DNA of 64,000 nucleotides. It comes from Pohlia nutans (lineage: Eukaryota; Streptophyta; Bryopsida; Bryales; Mniaceae). A model generated the notes under the pieces. It saw only the letters and a program-made list of their open reading frames with translations, searched no databases and was not told the origin of the DNA. Location: positions 12,361,501 through 12,425,500 of the forward strand of contig CM040094.1 in NCBI GenBank assembly GCA_022496805.1, read 5' to 3'. The position numbers and the translations under genes are program-made. Below, in pieces: positions 11,082 through 21,400 of the stretch (positions are counted from its first letter, which is position 1; the number at the start of each line of letters is the position of its first letter).

Positions 11082-11658
11082 TTAACCCCTAACTGCCTAA
11101 GCGTCCATTTTTTGGATGATGTACATATTTCATCCAAAATTTCTCATCCGTCATGCACTTTTTGTAGTGTGGAATTTTTACTGCAGATTCTATGGGAAGT
11201 TAACTTCATGCATATGCGATCCGATTAGAAAGGGGATGATTTGCAAATTTAATATGCCTCGTTTCATGTTGTAGTGATTCATCCAAAATTTTGAAGATTT
11301 CAGTGTAAAAGTGCTCTAAAAAAAGTCAACTCATAAATTTAAGCAACCAAAAAAACTCCAAAAATCAACACACTTAGAGTATTACATTTCAACCAATCAT
11401 AATGAATTTCATCCGTAGATTGTCAATATCTTATTCGTAATTGAATTACAAAATGATTTTAAATTTTACGTTTCAAATTTTATACAAAATTATTGGTAAT
11501 AGCAATTATAGATCTAATCGTATGGATAGAATTTAAAATTCATAATGTACAACTTTTATTCATATATCAATTTCAAAATATCCCTCTAAGTTGCATTTTA
11601 TAATGCATCTTTGCAAAATTGCCGAATTTGGAGAGGGCTCTAGGCATTTAGGGGTTAA
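11082..11658 (-). mobile_element. TTAA element, family B
   Basis: It is 577 bp, from TTAACCCCTAACTGCCTAAG to GGCATTTAGGGGTTAA. It is the reverse complement of the next element and shares TTAA 11655-11658 with it. Confidence 0.85.
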
Positions 11659-12231
11659 CCCCTAAACGTCCTCACCCTTTTTAGATTTGGTAGTTTTTCA
11701 AAATTGCATTATAAAATGCAACTAAGAGGGGTATTTTCAATTTCATGAATGAATAAAAGTTGTATATTATGCATTTTAGATTCTATCCATATGGTTAGAT
11801 TTGCGATTGCTATCACCAATATTTATGTATAAATTTTAAAACTTAAAATTTAGAGCTCTTTTGTAACATGATTACGAATAAGATATTGACAATCTAATAT
11901 TGAATTTTTTTTGAGATGGGTTGAAATGTGATACTCTAAGTGTAGTGATTTTTGGAGATTTTTTGGTTGCTTATTTCTAGTACTTGACTTTTTCAAGAGT
12001 ACTTTTAGACTAAAATCTTTCAAATTTGGGGTGGAACACTACAACATGAAATGAGGCATAAAATTTTCACAAATCATCCCCTTTCTAATCGGATCACACA
12101 TGCACGAAGCTAACTTCCCATAAAAGTTTTAGTAAAAATTTCACACTGCAAAAAGTGCATGACCGATGAGAAATTCGAGTTCAAATCTGTACATCATCCA
12201 AAATATGGATGGTTGGGCGGTTAGGGGTTAA
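11655..12231 (+). mobile_element. TTAA element, family B, inverted neighbour
   Basis: It is 577 bp, begins TTAACCCCTAAACGTCCTCA and ends GGCGGTTAGGGGTTAA. Together with 11082-11658 it forms an 1150-bp palindrome centred on TTAA. Other family B copies are at 28288-28845 and 47349-47913, with fragments at 13263-13617, 25035-25255 and 29592-29658. Confidence 0.85.
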
Positions 12232-13054
12232 CCCTTTAGTGCCCATGGTGGTTCTGGAGAAACTAGAGTTTTTTGGTGGTTTTTCTTTAAAAACTTTCTT
12301 TACTCAAAGTATGAAAACTATTAATAGTACTTAACCGTATAAATGTAAACGTAGCTTAATCAAACAAGTGCCGGTTTAACCTTGGTAAGATCCGACCGTT
12401 GGATTGGAAGATTATAGTATGTCTTTGAACTGTACAATGCACACTCAAATGAGATTTTGGAGGATGAGCGACTTCAAAGTTAAATAGAATTTGGGTTTAA
12501 TTTTCAAAAATAAAAGTGAAGAGGTTCAGCAATGACCTATGTCAACACCTCTCCATTGCAATTTTTCATATCAAGAATTGATTCACACATAATTATTGTG
12601 AATTTTACAAGTGATAGTGACTTATCCATGTACGGTTTAGAACAAAAATTATATGTTAAAATATGAAAGGAGTTAGTACATTGATCAAGATCGTAGTTAG
12701 TACATTGATGAAGATTGGAGTAGATACACTAATAGAATATGAACAAGAGAACACAATCCAAAAATTTAAAACAAGATAACAAACTTCCAAACACAAGAAA
12801 TACCGCATAGTATATGTGCTATATTTGTAAGTATTTACTGTATTTTCAAGTATTTGCAATATTTTCATGTTTTGTTCATAGGTATTTTGATAGTTGCACA
12901 ACTCTAAATTGAATTTTTTTCCCCAGAAGATGACAAAGAATTTCGCAACTCTGAACCTCACAAAATGAAACTTGAATCTTTACGGATTTTCCAAAATTCC
13001 CTTTTCCAATGCCCGAGTGACCACATTATGGTCTCCTGGGCACCAAAGGATTAA
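12228..13054. mobile_element. TTAA element, family E
   Basis: It is 827 bp, from TTAACCCTTTAGTGCCCATG to CCTGGGCACCAAAGGATTAA. It shares TTAA 12228-12231 with the preceding family B element, making a chain of three. The interior matches 16554-17230. Confidence 0.8.
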
Positions 13055-13262
13055 GGAGATCCCATACAAAGTTGGATTGAGTTGAGTTTGGGTTTAGTGT
13101 TTTCAACAAACTCAATCCAATTAAAAACGGCATATTGGGTTCGGTTGGGTTGAATTTTGCATTTTGTTGAATGATGGGGAGAGGCACAATCCAAACTAAC
13201 AATGCAAATTTTCAACCGAGAGAGGGAGACCATAGTTGAGAATTTTTCTCAAAAATGGACGA

Positions 13263-13617
13263 TGGTTGAGAGTTTTCATAAAGGTTGAAATTACTCTCTT
13301 TGTGCAACCAAAAAATCTCCAAAAATTACTACTCTTACTGTATTATATTTCAACCAATCACAACAAATTTCATCCACAGATTGTCAATATCTTAATTGTA
13401 ATGGAATTACCCAAAAAAAAATGAAATTTGAGTTTCAAATTTTATACAAAGTATTGCTGATAGCAATCATAGATTTAACCACATGGATAGAAGCTAAAAT
13501 TCATAATGTACAAATTTTATTCATACATCAAGTTCAAAATATCCATCTTAGTTGCATTTTGTAATGCATCTTTGCAAAACTTCCAAATGTAGAGAAGGCT
13601 CTAGACATTCAGGGGTC
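13263..13617. repeat. Truncated family B fragment
   Basis: The right half of family B is recognisable (CAACCAAAAAATCTCCAAAA, TTGCATTTTGTAATGCATC, GGCTCTAGACATTCAGGGG). The terminal TTAA is altered to TCGAA. Confidence 0.65.
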
Positions 13618-13687
13618 GAAGGACATTGGGCTGCCTTTGAGGCATCCCAATTTCGTGCTACCCCAGGTAGAAGGCCCAACAAATCTC

Positions 13688-13912
13688 GTTTTCAAACCTG
13701 CATTATACAGTTTAAATACATACTATAATGTTCCGATCCCACCATCGGATGATTCTCAAATTTTAATAAATGTGTGCTGTCGAGTTGAAAATAGAATTGT
13801 ACGGTTACTTTCTAATTTAACCCATTCTATTTTTGGTAGTCTCAACCACAGTGAAAAAGTCTACTGAAATACAGGGCTCTGAGCTACAGTACGCTGGGCA
13901 CTAAAGGGTTAA
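13688..13912 (-). mobile_element. Truncated TTAA element, family E
   Basis: It ends GGGCACTAAAGGGTTAA. The interior is the reverse complement of the first 230 bp of 16554-17230, sharing the CTGAAATACAGGGCTCTGAG block. Confidence 0.75.
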
Positions 13913-13919
13913 GCAATTT

Positions 13920-14275
13920 GCCCTATTCGGAAAAAAATATGACCGCATTCAAAATAGGTTTTGATGAGGATTGCAAAAATTTGCAACATCTAATTTGCAT
14001 TTGTCAATTTTATACAAAATTCTAAATACCTCTGACACATACATCACACACCAATTTCCTAAATTCACACTTTGTTGTTCCTAAATTCCGCTCATGAGCT
14101 AACCTAATACCACCAACTATTTCTTCGCAATGCTTGACTACCATTGGCCTACTTGAATAGTAAAATTGATGGTTTTGAGTCTCAACTATGGTGGCCCCAA
14201 GAAAGCTCTACATGTCATAATTTGGGGAGGTGGTGGTTTTAGGACATCCTATGTTAAACCAGCCTAAACCATTAT
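13920..14275. repeat. Fragment of the AGGTTG/CCTAAAACCACC element family
   Basis: It matches 37889-38287 from the ATATGACCGCATTC block to the right end GGTGGTGGTTTTAGGACATC. The left terminus is missing. Confidence 0.6.
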
Positions 14276-14697
14276 ATTGCAGCCTCGACAACTAAAAAAA
14301 ATATCTCCGCTACTCCAATAATTCACCTCCTATGCATCACAATTTGGCCAGCTATAGGCACTTTTGAAAAATCTATAAGCGCAATTTTAGTAACTTTAGA
14401 ATGGAACATTTCCCATATTTTTCATTTTTTTGGTCCACAGTAGTATCTTTAAAGAATTTCATTATTCTCTCTAGACTTAGCCCCTGAGGCTTGAGCTTAG
14501 CATGTCCTTTAAAGGTTAAAGAACATACCAAGCCCCACAGACTTTTTATTTTGTTCGGAATAATCTTGCTCATAACTTCTACTCCATTGAATCAAATGGG
14601 GATTTTAAAAGGCCAAAACGAACATAATTAAGAGATCTATACTTCTTTAAAATAGAATCAAAATAAATCAAACAAAAAATCATGCTTAAAATGGAGT

Positions 14698-15242
14698 TTA
14701 ACCCCTAAGTGACGGATCAACCATTTTATGGTCTCTGCCCTTTTTTTATGGGCTGCCTGAAATATAAAAAACATTTATAGAAAATAAAAAATATTTTTAA
14801 ATAGGTAATCAAGTCTACTTTCCAACCCAATTTGAATCATGTCAATCCGAGTTAAACTCCACCCGGGAGAAATTTTCAAAGAAAAACACTTCTACATTGT
14901 CTAGTGTTAGAAAACTTACTATTTGGGGAAAGTAATGATGTTCTCTCCGTTGAAAAATTTGCAATTTTAGATTTTAGAATAGAATCTAGTTTTATCAAAT
15001 CATACAAATTTTCAAATTCTAAAAATAAAATTTGTGATTCTTATAAATATTTGAAGTTAAATGCTTCTAAATTCATTAGGAGATGATAAAAAGCTACTTT
15101 TTGATATTTGACCATATGGAAAATTACTAAACATCAAGCTCCTCATTTTCTCTTTTGGACCAAACTTTATCAAAGTTGAAGAAGTAATTTTTTATAACAC
15201 ATTTATGTTTTGCCCTTACCCCCTCCGTTAATTAGGCGTTAA
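14698..15242. mobile_element. TTAA element, family C
   Basis: It is 545 bp, beginning TTAACCCCTAAGTGACGGATC and ending TTAATTAGGCGTTAA. It shares its right TTAA with the next element. Other copies are at 28878-29428, 52261-52691 and the window's right edge. Confidence 0.8.
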
Positions 15243-15476
15243 CCCCTAAAGGATCAAGGATTCATGGTTTTAAAATGACAAGTTTAAACGATCATATTGT
15301 GAAAATTATAATTTGAATGGGACCAAATTTTATATCACTGGAATTATTGAAAAATATTACATATGCTGAATTTTATTTTATTTTTTAAATTAACAAAAAA
15401 ATCTACATAAAACCTACTCAAAATTACTTAAAAATACAGGAGCCACCTAGTGGCTGTATGGTCCTTCAGGGGTTAA
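15239..15476. mobile_element. TTAA element, family A
   Basis: It is 238 bp, from TTAACCCCTAAAGGATCAAG to GGTCCTTCAGGGGTTAA. It abuts the family C element through TTAA 15239-15242. Confidence 0.85.
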
Positions 15477-15799
15477 TTGGGTATGAGAATAAGGAAAAGC
15501 TACATGTCTTGTACTCCCTCCGTCCCAAAGTTGTTGTCATGTTTGAAAGTCATGTTTGAAAGTGCTTTTCTAAGTAGGTGAAAAAAATACTTCCTTGTGG
15601 CTAATTTTATTTAGGTTGCAATGAACACATGCAATGTTCTTCAACCATTCTAGTGATATAGTTTGGAAACTTTTTTAATCATGTTTCTTACAATATGATC
15701 AATGAAATTAGCTCAAAGAAATACCAAACAAATTTGTACAACAATAACATAACATTGAGTAGCATTTGTTACTGCTGCCTTTCCTTGACAGATTGATGT

Positions 15800-15850
15800 G
15801 GAATATCCCACATCATTTCATCCCCCAAATGAAATGATGTGGGATATTCC
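15800..15850. repeat. Perfect 22-bp hairpin
   Basis: GGAATATCCCACATCATTTCAT is followed after the 7-nt spacer CCCCCAA by its exact complement. It lies inside the Stowaway-bounded block and away from any gene. Confidence 0.85.
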
Positions 15851-16013
15851 TCATCACATAAGTAGCTATGGGGACATGTGGCATTAAGCAAGAGCAATCA
15901 ACCATGGTGTACAGGAACTCAAAGCACTCCTCAATCACAATTCTACAGTGTTTTATAATTATTTATTTGATTCAATAGTCCATTCAAATACAAATCAGTA
16001 CCCACTCTATAAA

Positions 16014-16557
16014 TTAACCCCTAAAGGACCAATCAACCATATTATGCTTGATTTTTCGTCAAAGGCCCCAAAAATCAAGTGTCTTAGCTTTATTGTAGTT
16101 GGTGTTTTCATTAGATGTTTAAGCTAAGTTATGATACATCTTTTGACCGTTGGGATTGGAGAATAAACTTCATTTGAAGCTTTTCCACCGTGGAGAACTT
16201 TGAATTTTGTGTGTCCAAAATACAAAGGGCTTTCTAAAGATGCTTCAATCATAAGTCTCTTTTAATTTCTTGACCTTCAATTTTTCACTCCATGTAAATA
16301 TAACTTTTATCTACCTTAAATATAATTTCTGATATTAAATTTGTCAAAAACATATTTATTTTGAATTTTTACCTTGTTTACATCATAAAATTTGTAAATA
16401 TTCAAAATATCTTCCAATCATGTTGAAAATTTTGTCATACCTTCATAATGTTGAGGATTATCTATGAAAAATTATAAATCATACAATGTGATATTTCAAG
16501 TATGCAAATTATAGTGCTTTGACGTTTACAAAAGAGGTGAGGACCTTTAGGAGTTAA
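16014..16557. mobile_element. TTAA element, family D
   Basis: It is 544 bp, begins TTAACCCCTAAAGGACCAAT and ends GGACCTTTAGGAGTTAA. The copy at 50521-51064 has the same length and is nearly identical by eye. A degraded reversed copy is at about 25917-26405. It shares TTAA 16554-16557 with family E. Confidence 0.85.
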
Positions 16558-17230
16558 CCCTTTAGTACCCAGGGTACTGTAGCTCAGAGCCCTGTATTTC
16601 AGTAGACTTTTTCACTGTGGTTGAGACTACCAAAAATAGAATGGGTTAAATTAGAAAGTAACCGTACTATTCTATTCTCAACTCGAGAGCACACATTTTA
16701 TTAAAATTTGAGAGTCATCCGATGGTGGGATCGGAAGATTATAGTATGTATTTGAACTGTATAATGCACGCTCAAAAACGAGATTTTGGGGGGGTGTGTG
16801 ACATCAAAGTTAGATATAATTTGAGGTAAATTTTCAAAAATAAAAGCAAAGAAGTTCAGCTATGCCCTGTGTCAACACCTCTCTGTTGCAATCTTTCATA
16901 TCAAAAATAGACTCACACATAATTATTGTGAGATTTATAAGTGAAAGTGACTTGTCCATGTACGGTTTAGGACAAAATTTTATACGTTGAAAATTGACAG
17001 GAGTGGGTACATTAGTCAAGATCGGATTACACACACTAATGGAAGATGAAGAAGAGAACACAATTCAAAAAAATAAAACAAGATAACAAACTTCCAAACA
17101 CAAGAAATACTACACAACACAAATGTTGTATTTGTAAGTATTTACTGTATTTTCAAGTATTTGCAGTATTTTTGCGTTCTGTTGATAGGTGTTTTGGTAG
17201 TTGTACAATTCCAAATTGAAAATTTCTTTT
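16554..17230. mobile_element. TTAA element, family E, left part
   Basis: It starts TTAACCCTTTAGTACCCAGG and follows 12228-12915 closely through CTGTGTCAACACCTCTC and TCCATGTACGGTTTAG. The right end expected after about 17230 is replaced by a coding-like segment. Confidence 0.7.
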
Positions 17231-17236
17231 TCTGGA

Positions 17237-17581
17237 ACGTGCGTAATGTATGTGGGCATCATAGAATTCACATACACAAACGACAGATTTTCACCAGAAA
17301 CAATTGGCAGGAAAATTGTAAAATACCAATCTCTAATTAACAATATCATACAACAAGGCTGGAAAGTAGATCCCATCATTGTCATTACAGCCGGAGCCAG
17401 AGGAACCACACACGTCCCCTCAATGAAACAACTGGAAACAAAATTCAAAATCTGTGAAACCTCCATAAAACACACATTCAAAGCAATAAATACCATTGCC
17501 ATACAGTATGCCAGATCTATCCTTCTACATAAAAGACGTATAGAAAATAATCAAACAATACCAACAGACGTAGTACATTAA
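17237..17581 (+). pseudogene. Retroelement-like C-terminal coding fragment
   Basis: An open frame of about 115 codons reads EFTYTNDRF near its start, then GWKVDPIIVITAGARGTTH, then a stretch with repeated K and I ending before a stop at 17579-17581. This resembles the C-terminal region that follows the reverse transcriptase domain in LINE-type elements (V/E-G-Y-x-x-D ... GW-x-V ... G-x-x-G). There is no RT domain upstream, only family E sequence, so it is a fragment. The assignment rests on pattern memory and is tentative. Confidence 0.35.
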
Positions 17582-17584
17582 AAG

Positions 17585-18062
17585 AGGGGGGGGGGTAGTG
17601 GTAAAAACGACTGCTAGCCACTCTTTCAAACAACTAGCCCAGCTTGTCTCATAGGACGGGCCGGTTGGTTGGTACAACTTTCCTGCCATAGTAACTCACT
17701 AGTAGCACCAAGGCATGTATATCACACCACTGCTCAACGAGCCCAACTGGTTTCGAACCCGGACCACATAATTGTGATACAACGCCCTTCACCAACCAAC
17801 CAAGAACTCATGACTTGGTGTTAAAACTTAACACTAAACATACCTTTATTTCAAATATACACTCAACCATCAATACTTCGCTCTTTTCCTTTTTGTTACT
17901 GTTACTGTTACTTTGTTTTGGTTACTATAGTGTCCATCCTCGAAAGAGGAGAGTAGTATTGTTCCAATGTCCCTTTGTCCCGTGGGCATCGGGTCATTGA
18001 CATTACGAACGGACACTTTATTCACGCCGGCCCATTTATTTGGGTTGGTGTTTCTATCTATC
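17585..18062 (-). mobile_element. tRNA-derived SINE with GATA-rich end module, copy 1
   Basis: On the minus strand the stretch GTGGTCCGGGTTCGAAACCAG (about 17752-17772) holds a pol III B box, GGTTCGAAACC. It is preceded by a tRNA-like GGTTGGTGAAGGGCGTTG, and followed by CTCGTTGAGCAGTGGTGTGA and TACTAGTGAGTTAC. About 200 bp upstream on that strand is a module starting ATAGATAGATAGAAAC with CCGGCGTGAATAAAGTGTCC. Both modules recur in the same order at 43703-44400. Confidence 0.65.
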
Positions 18063-18244
18063 TATGTGGGCAAATCTGAACTTCAAAACTGAAGTTCAAA
18101 TTCTTCACGGATTCTCTGCTATTTGCATTTCGGACGTTGTAGTGACCATAATGTGGTTTGCTGGGCGGTTAAGGTGGACGAAACAAAAAGGCACCCCGTC
18201 CTCTTGAAGACTACGGAATGTTATGAACTTTGGGACGGAGGGAG

Positions 18245-18479
18245 TAGCTGGGAACAAGTGTGCGAATCGACTGGGAACAAGATAAGAGAACAATTCCCCG
18301 TTCCCACCCTTATACACCGTACTCTACAGATAGAATACGTACAGGATACCCTGCACTCCACTCCTATACTATCTATCTGTTTCCCCGTCCACGCTCCTTC
18401 TCTTCTCTCTCCCTTCTCACCTCTCAATTGCACGCCATTTGCATCGCACAATCACCCCCGAATTCCTCAATTCCTCGCC
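18245..18479 (+). promoter_or_regulatory. Promoter and 5' leader of plastid RPL1
   Basis: The 235 bp between the Stowaway end and the start codon hold GATAAGA at 18281-18287, an I-box-type motif seen in plant light-responsive promoters, and a C/T-rich leader just before the ATG. No clear TATA box is seen. The function of the I-box here is inference. Confidence 0.4.
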
Positions 18480-21400
18480 ATGGCCACTTCCGCAGCGTCC
18501 TCAATGCTGCTGGATTTCTCGTCCCTCCACGTCAATGCGGCCTCCAAAAATCATGTGGCCTCGGCGTCGCCGAACTCCGTGAGCTGGAATGGGCTGCGAG
18601 TGAAGGGATTGCAGGTGGGCGCTAGGAGTTTCCGCGACTTGAAGAAGGACTTGAACAGCCGGGCGCGCGTTTGCGCCGTCGCGGACCTTTTCGAGGCGGA
18701 GGTTTTGGGGACGGACGGCGAGGAAGGCGCTGTGGAGGAGGCCGCGCCCGTGAAGACCGTGAAGCCCAAGACTGGCAAGGCGGCTCTGCTCTTGAAGAGT
18801 GACCGGGTGAGCCGGTTTTTGACCTAATGTAGTGTGTCTTTCTCCATTCTCGTGTTGAAGACCATTTAGCTATTGAAATTTTGGTGTTGCGTTTCTGTTT
18901 ATTAGGTTTTGTTGGATTTAAAGGTTTGAGAATCATAACAGTGCTTTCTTATGTCACAATGGCTGTTTTTAAATCCTTTTTGCAATTGCGGTTCTTGGCT
19001 CCATTTCTTCAGAGGATTCCAATACGTGTTATTTGGATATGGCGTGAGTTTTCAAAGCAATGTGTCTTTCCCAATTCTCCTGTTGACATGTTGAAGACCA
19101 ATTAGCTGTTGAAATTTCTGTGTTGCGTTTCTGTTCATTAGGTTTCGTTGGAAAACCATAACAGTGCTTTTTTTTGTTACAATGGCTGTTTTTAAATCCT
19201 CTTTGTAATTGCGGTTCTTGGCTCCATTTCTTCAGAGGATTCCAATACGTGTTATTTGGATATGGCGTGAGTTTTCAAAGCAATGTGTCTTTCTCAATTC
19301 TCGTGTTGATATGTTGAAGACCACTTAGCCATTAAAGTTGCTCAGGTGATGGTGTTGTGTTTCTGTTTATTAGGTTTCGTTGGATTTAAGGTTTTGAAAA
19401 ACATCCCTGTGGTTTCCAGTGCTTTCTTTTGTTACAATGGCTGTTTTTAAATCCTGTTTAATTGCGGTTCTTGCCTCCATTTATTGAGAGGATTCAAATT
19501 CGTGTTATTTGGATATGGCGTGAGTTTTCAAAGTAATGTGTCTTTCTCAATTCTCGTGTTGATATGTTGAAAACCAACTAGCCATTAAAATTGCTCAGGT
19601 GATGATATTGCGTTTCTGTTTATTAGGTTTCGTTGGATTTAAGGTTTTGAAAATACATCCCTGTGGTTTTCTTTTGTTACAATGGCTGTTTTTCAATCCT
19701 GTTTTAATTGCGGTTCTTGGCTCCATTTATTGAGAGGATTCCAAGACGTGTTATTTGGATATGTCGTGAGTTTTCGAATTAATGTGCTACTTTCAAAGTA
19801 ATGCACTATGTGTCGGGCGTTCATGCTTTGGTTTAGGCTTTTCTTGTGTGTGATTTTCTCAATTTTCAATTTCGGTTGATATGTTGAGGACCAATTAGCC
19901 ATGCGATGTGCTATGTGTGAATTCTGAGGGTTTAGGCTTCTCTTGTGTGTGAGTTTCTCAATTTTCATTTTGCTGTGTTGAGGATCAATTAGCCATTAGT
20001 GATTATGTCGACACATGTTGTGAGAGTCTGTCAAAGATGTGATTAGGTTTCTTCGGTTTTTGAATGTGGGAGCTGATCTGCATGTTGTCAATCTTTTACA
20101 ATGGGGCTGAAATGATTTGGCTGAAATGCCACAAGTGGTTTGGAATTTCCGTTCTTGTGTAGGTCTTACTCTCATTTCAGGAGGACTCTAACGCACAATA
20201 ATGTGTTATTTGAATACTGTATGAATAAGCTATGAATTGTTGATGTTCAAAGTATTAGGGTCCTATGACAAGCTTAGACTACCTTTGAACCATGAGTATT
20301 GGATATCATGAAAGTGAAGTATCTTGTTCACATGTTGGATGACACTTGCATTGTAAATGGGTCGCTTTTCAACCCGACGTAAATGTGTTACTGTTTAAGT
20401 GGCATCACTTGTACCCTACGCTGTGGTCAGTTTTGACATTAATTAATTACTTTTTGTCCAAAAGTGCCACATTTAATCTTGTGATTGGTTTATGGTGACG
20501 TGGACCTCTCAAAATATGATGTGGAAATTAGATTTCGACACAATACTGTCTGAATCTGACCTCACATACCATAGTCATGAGATCCCTAGCTTGATTGATG
20601 TAAGTTTCACAGAATGGAGCAGTTTGTTGATTAATATCAGTGTTGTTTTTGTACAGGATTTTATTTTTTGCTGAAAATGTGATCCACTGTGGGTTTGGCA
20701 GACGAGGTCGAAGCGATACTTGGAGATTCAGAAGCTGAGGGAAAAGAAAAAGGAGTATGATCCTGACACTGCAGTTCGGCTGTTGAAGGATACAGCCAGT
20801 CTCAAATTTGTTGAAACTGTGGAGGCCCATTTCCGCCTTAACATCGACCCGAAATACACAGACCAGCAGCTGCGTGCAACTGTAAGCTCTAATCACCATA
20901 ATTGGATTGGTCAGCTCCTTCAGTTTTACTTTCTGAAGGTAGATTTGGTATTAATTGCAATTGTGAGGGCTTTCGGTTCTGAATCCAAGTGATAATATTG
21001 CAGGTTTCATTGCCTAAGGGAACAGGACAAACAATTAGGGTTGCTGTCCTCACTCAGGGTGAGTAAATTTGTCTCTATCGATAACCTGGTATCACTATAG
21101 CACCAGTAATTAAGGACCAAAAAGGTTTCTTGTTTCTTTAGCACATTTGAGTAAGTCTTATGGGGAATTTCTTTTGTACAACTATATCCATTTTTTCACT
21201 AGTTCTGGTGGTATACCATTTTAATCATATTTTCTTAAAATACAATCATTCAAATTGGTCATTTCCAAACTATGTATTCATTGTCTGTAAGGGTTAAGTT
21301 AATTGGGAAGATTTCAGTAGCAATGTTTTGGCAGAGGTAGATTACACTTGATGTTCGCTCTACTGGAGCCATTATTTTATTTTATTTTATATTGGAAAAT

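Larger units (their letters stand above)
15514..18244. mobile_element. Stowaway-type termini enclosing 2.7 kb
   Basis: CTCCCTCCGTCCCAAAGTT at 15514-15532 and its perfect complement at 18226-18244 are both flanked by TA, the Tc1/mariner (Stowaway) signature. Between them lie other nested elements: TTAA families D and E, a retroelement-like coding fragment and a SINE. This is either one old element swollen by insertions or two solitary ends. Confidence 0.6.

Noticed and set aside
17110..17502. 130-codon minus-strand open frame
   Set aside because: It is opposite the retroelement-like fragment and family E sequence; the plus-strand reading carries the recognisable pattern.
17750..17830. Functional tRNA gene on the minus strand
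   Set aside because: A B box and part of a tRNA-like shape are present, but no closed acceptor stem or clear A box can be drawn, and the same unit recurs as a repeat.
10445..18479. A missed gene in the long gap between the methyltransferase and RPL1 genes
   Set aside because: The gap is largely accounted for by TTAA elements, a Stowaway-bounded block and a SINE; no chain of splice-compatible frames with a recognisable domain was found.
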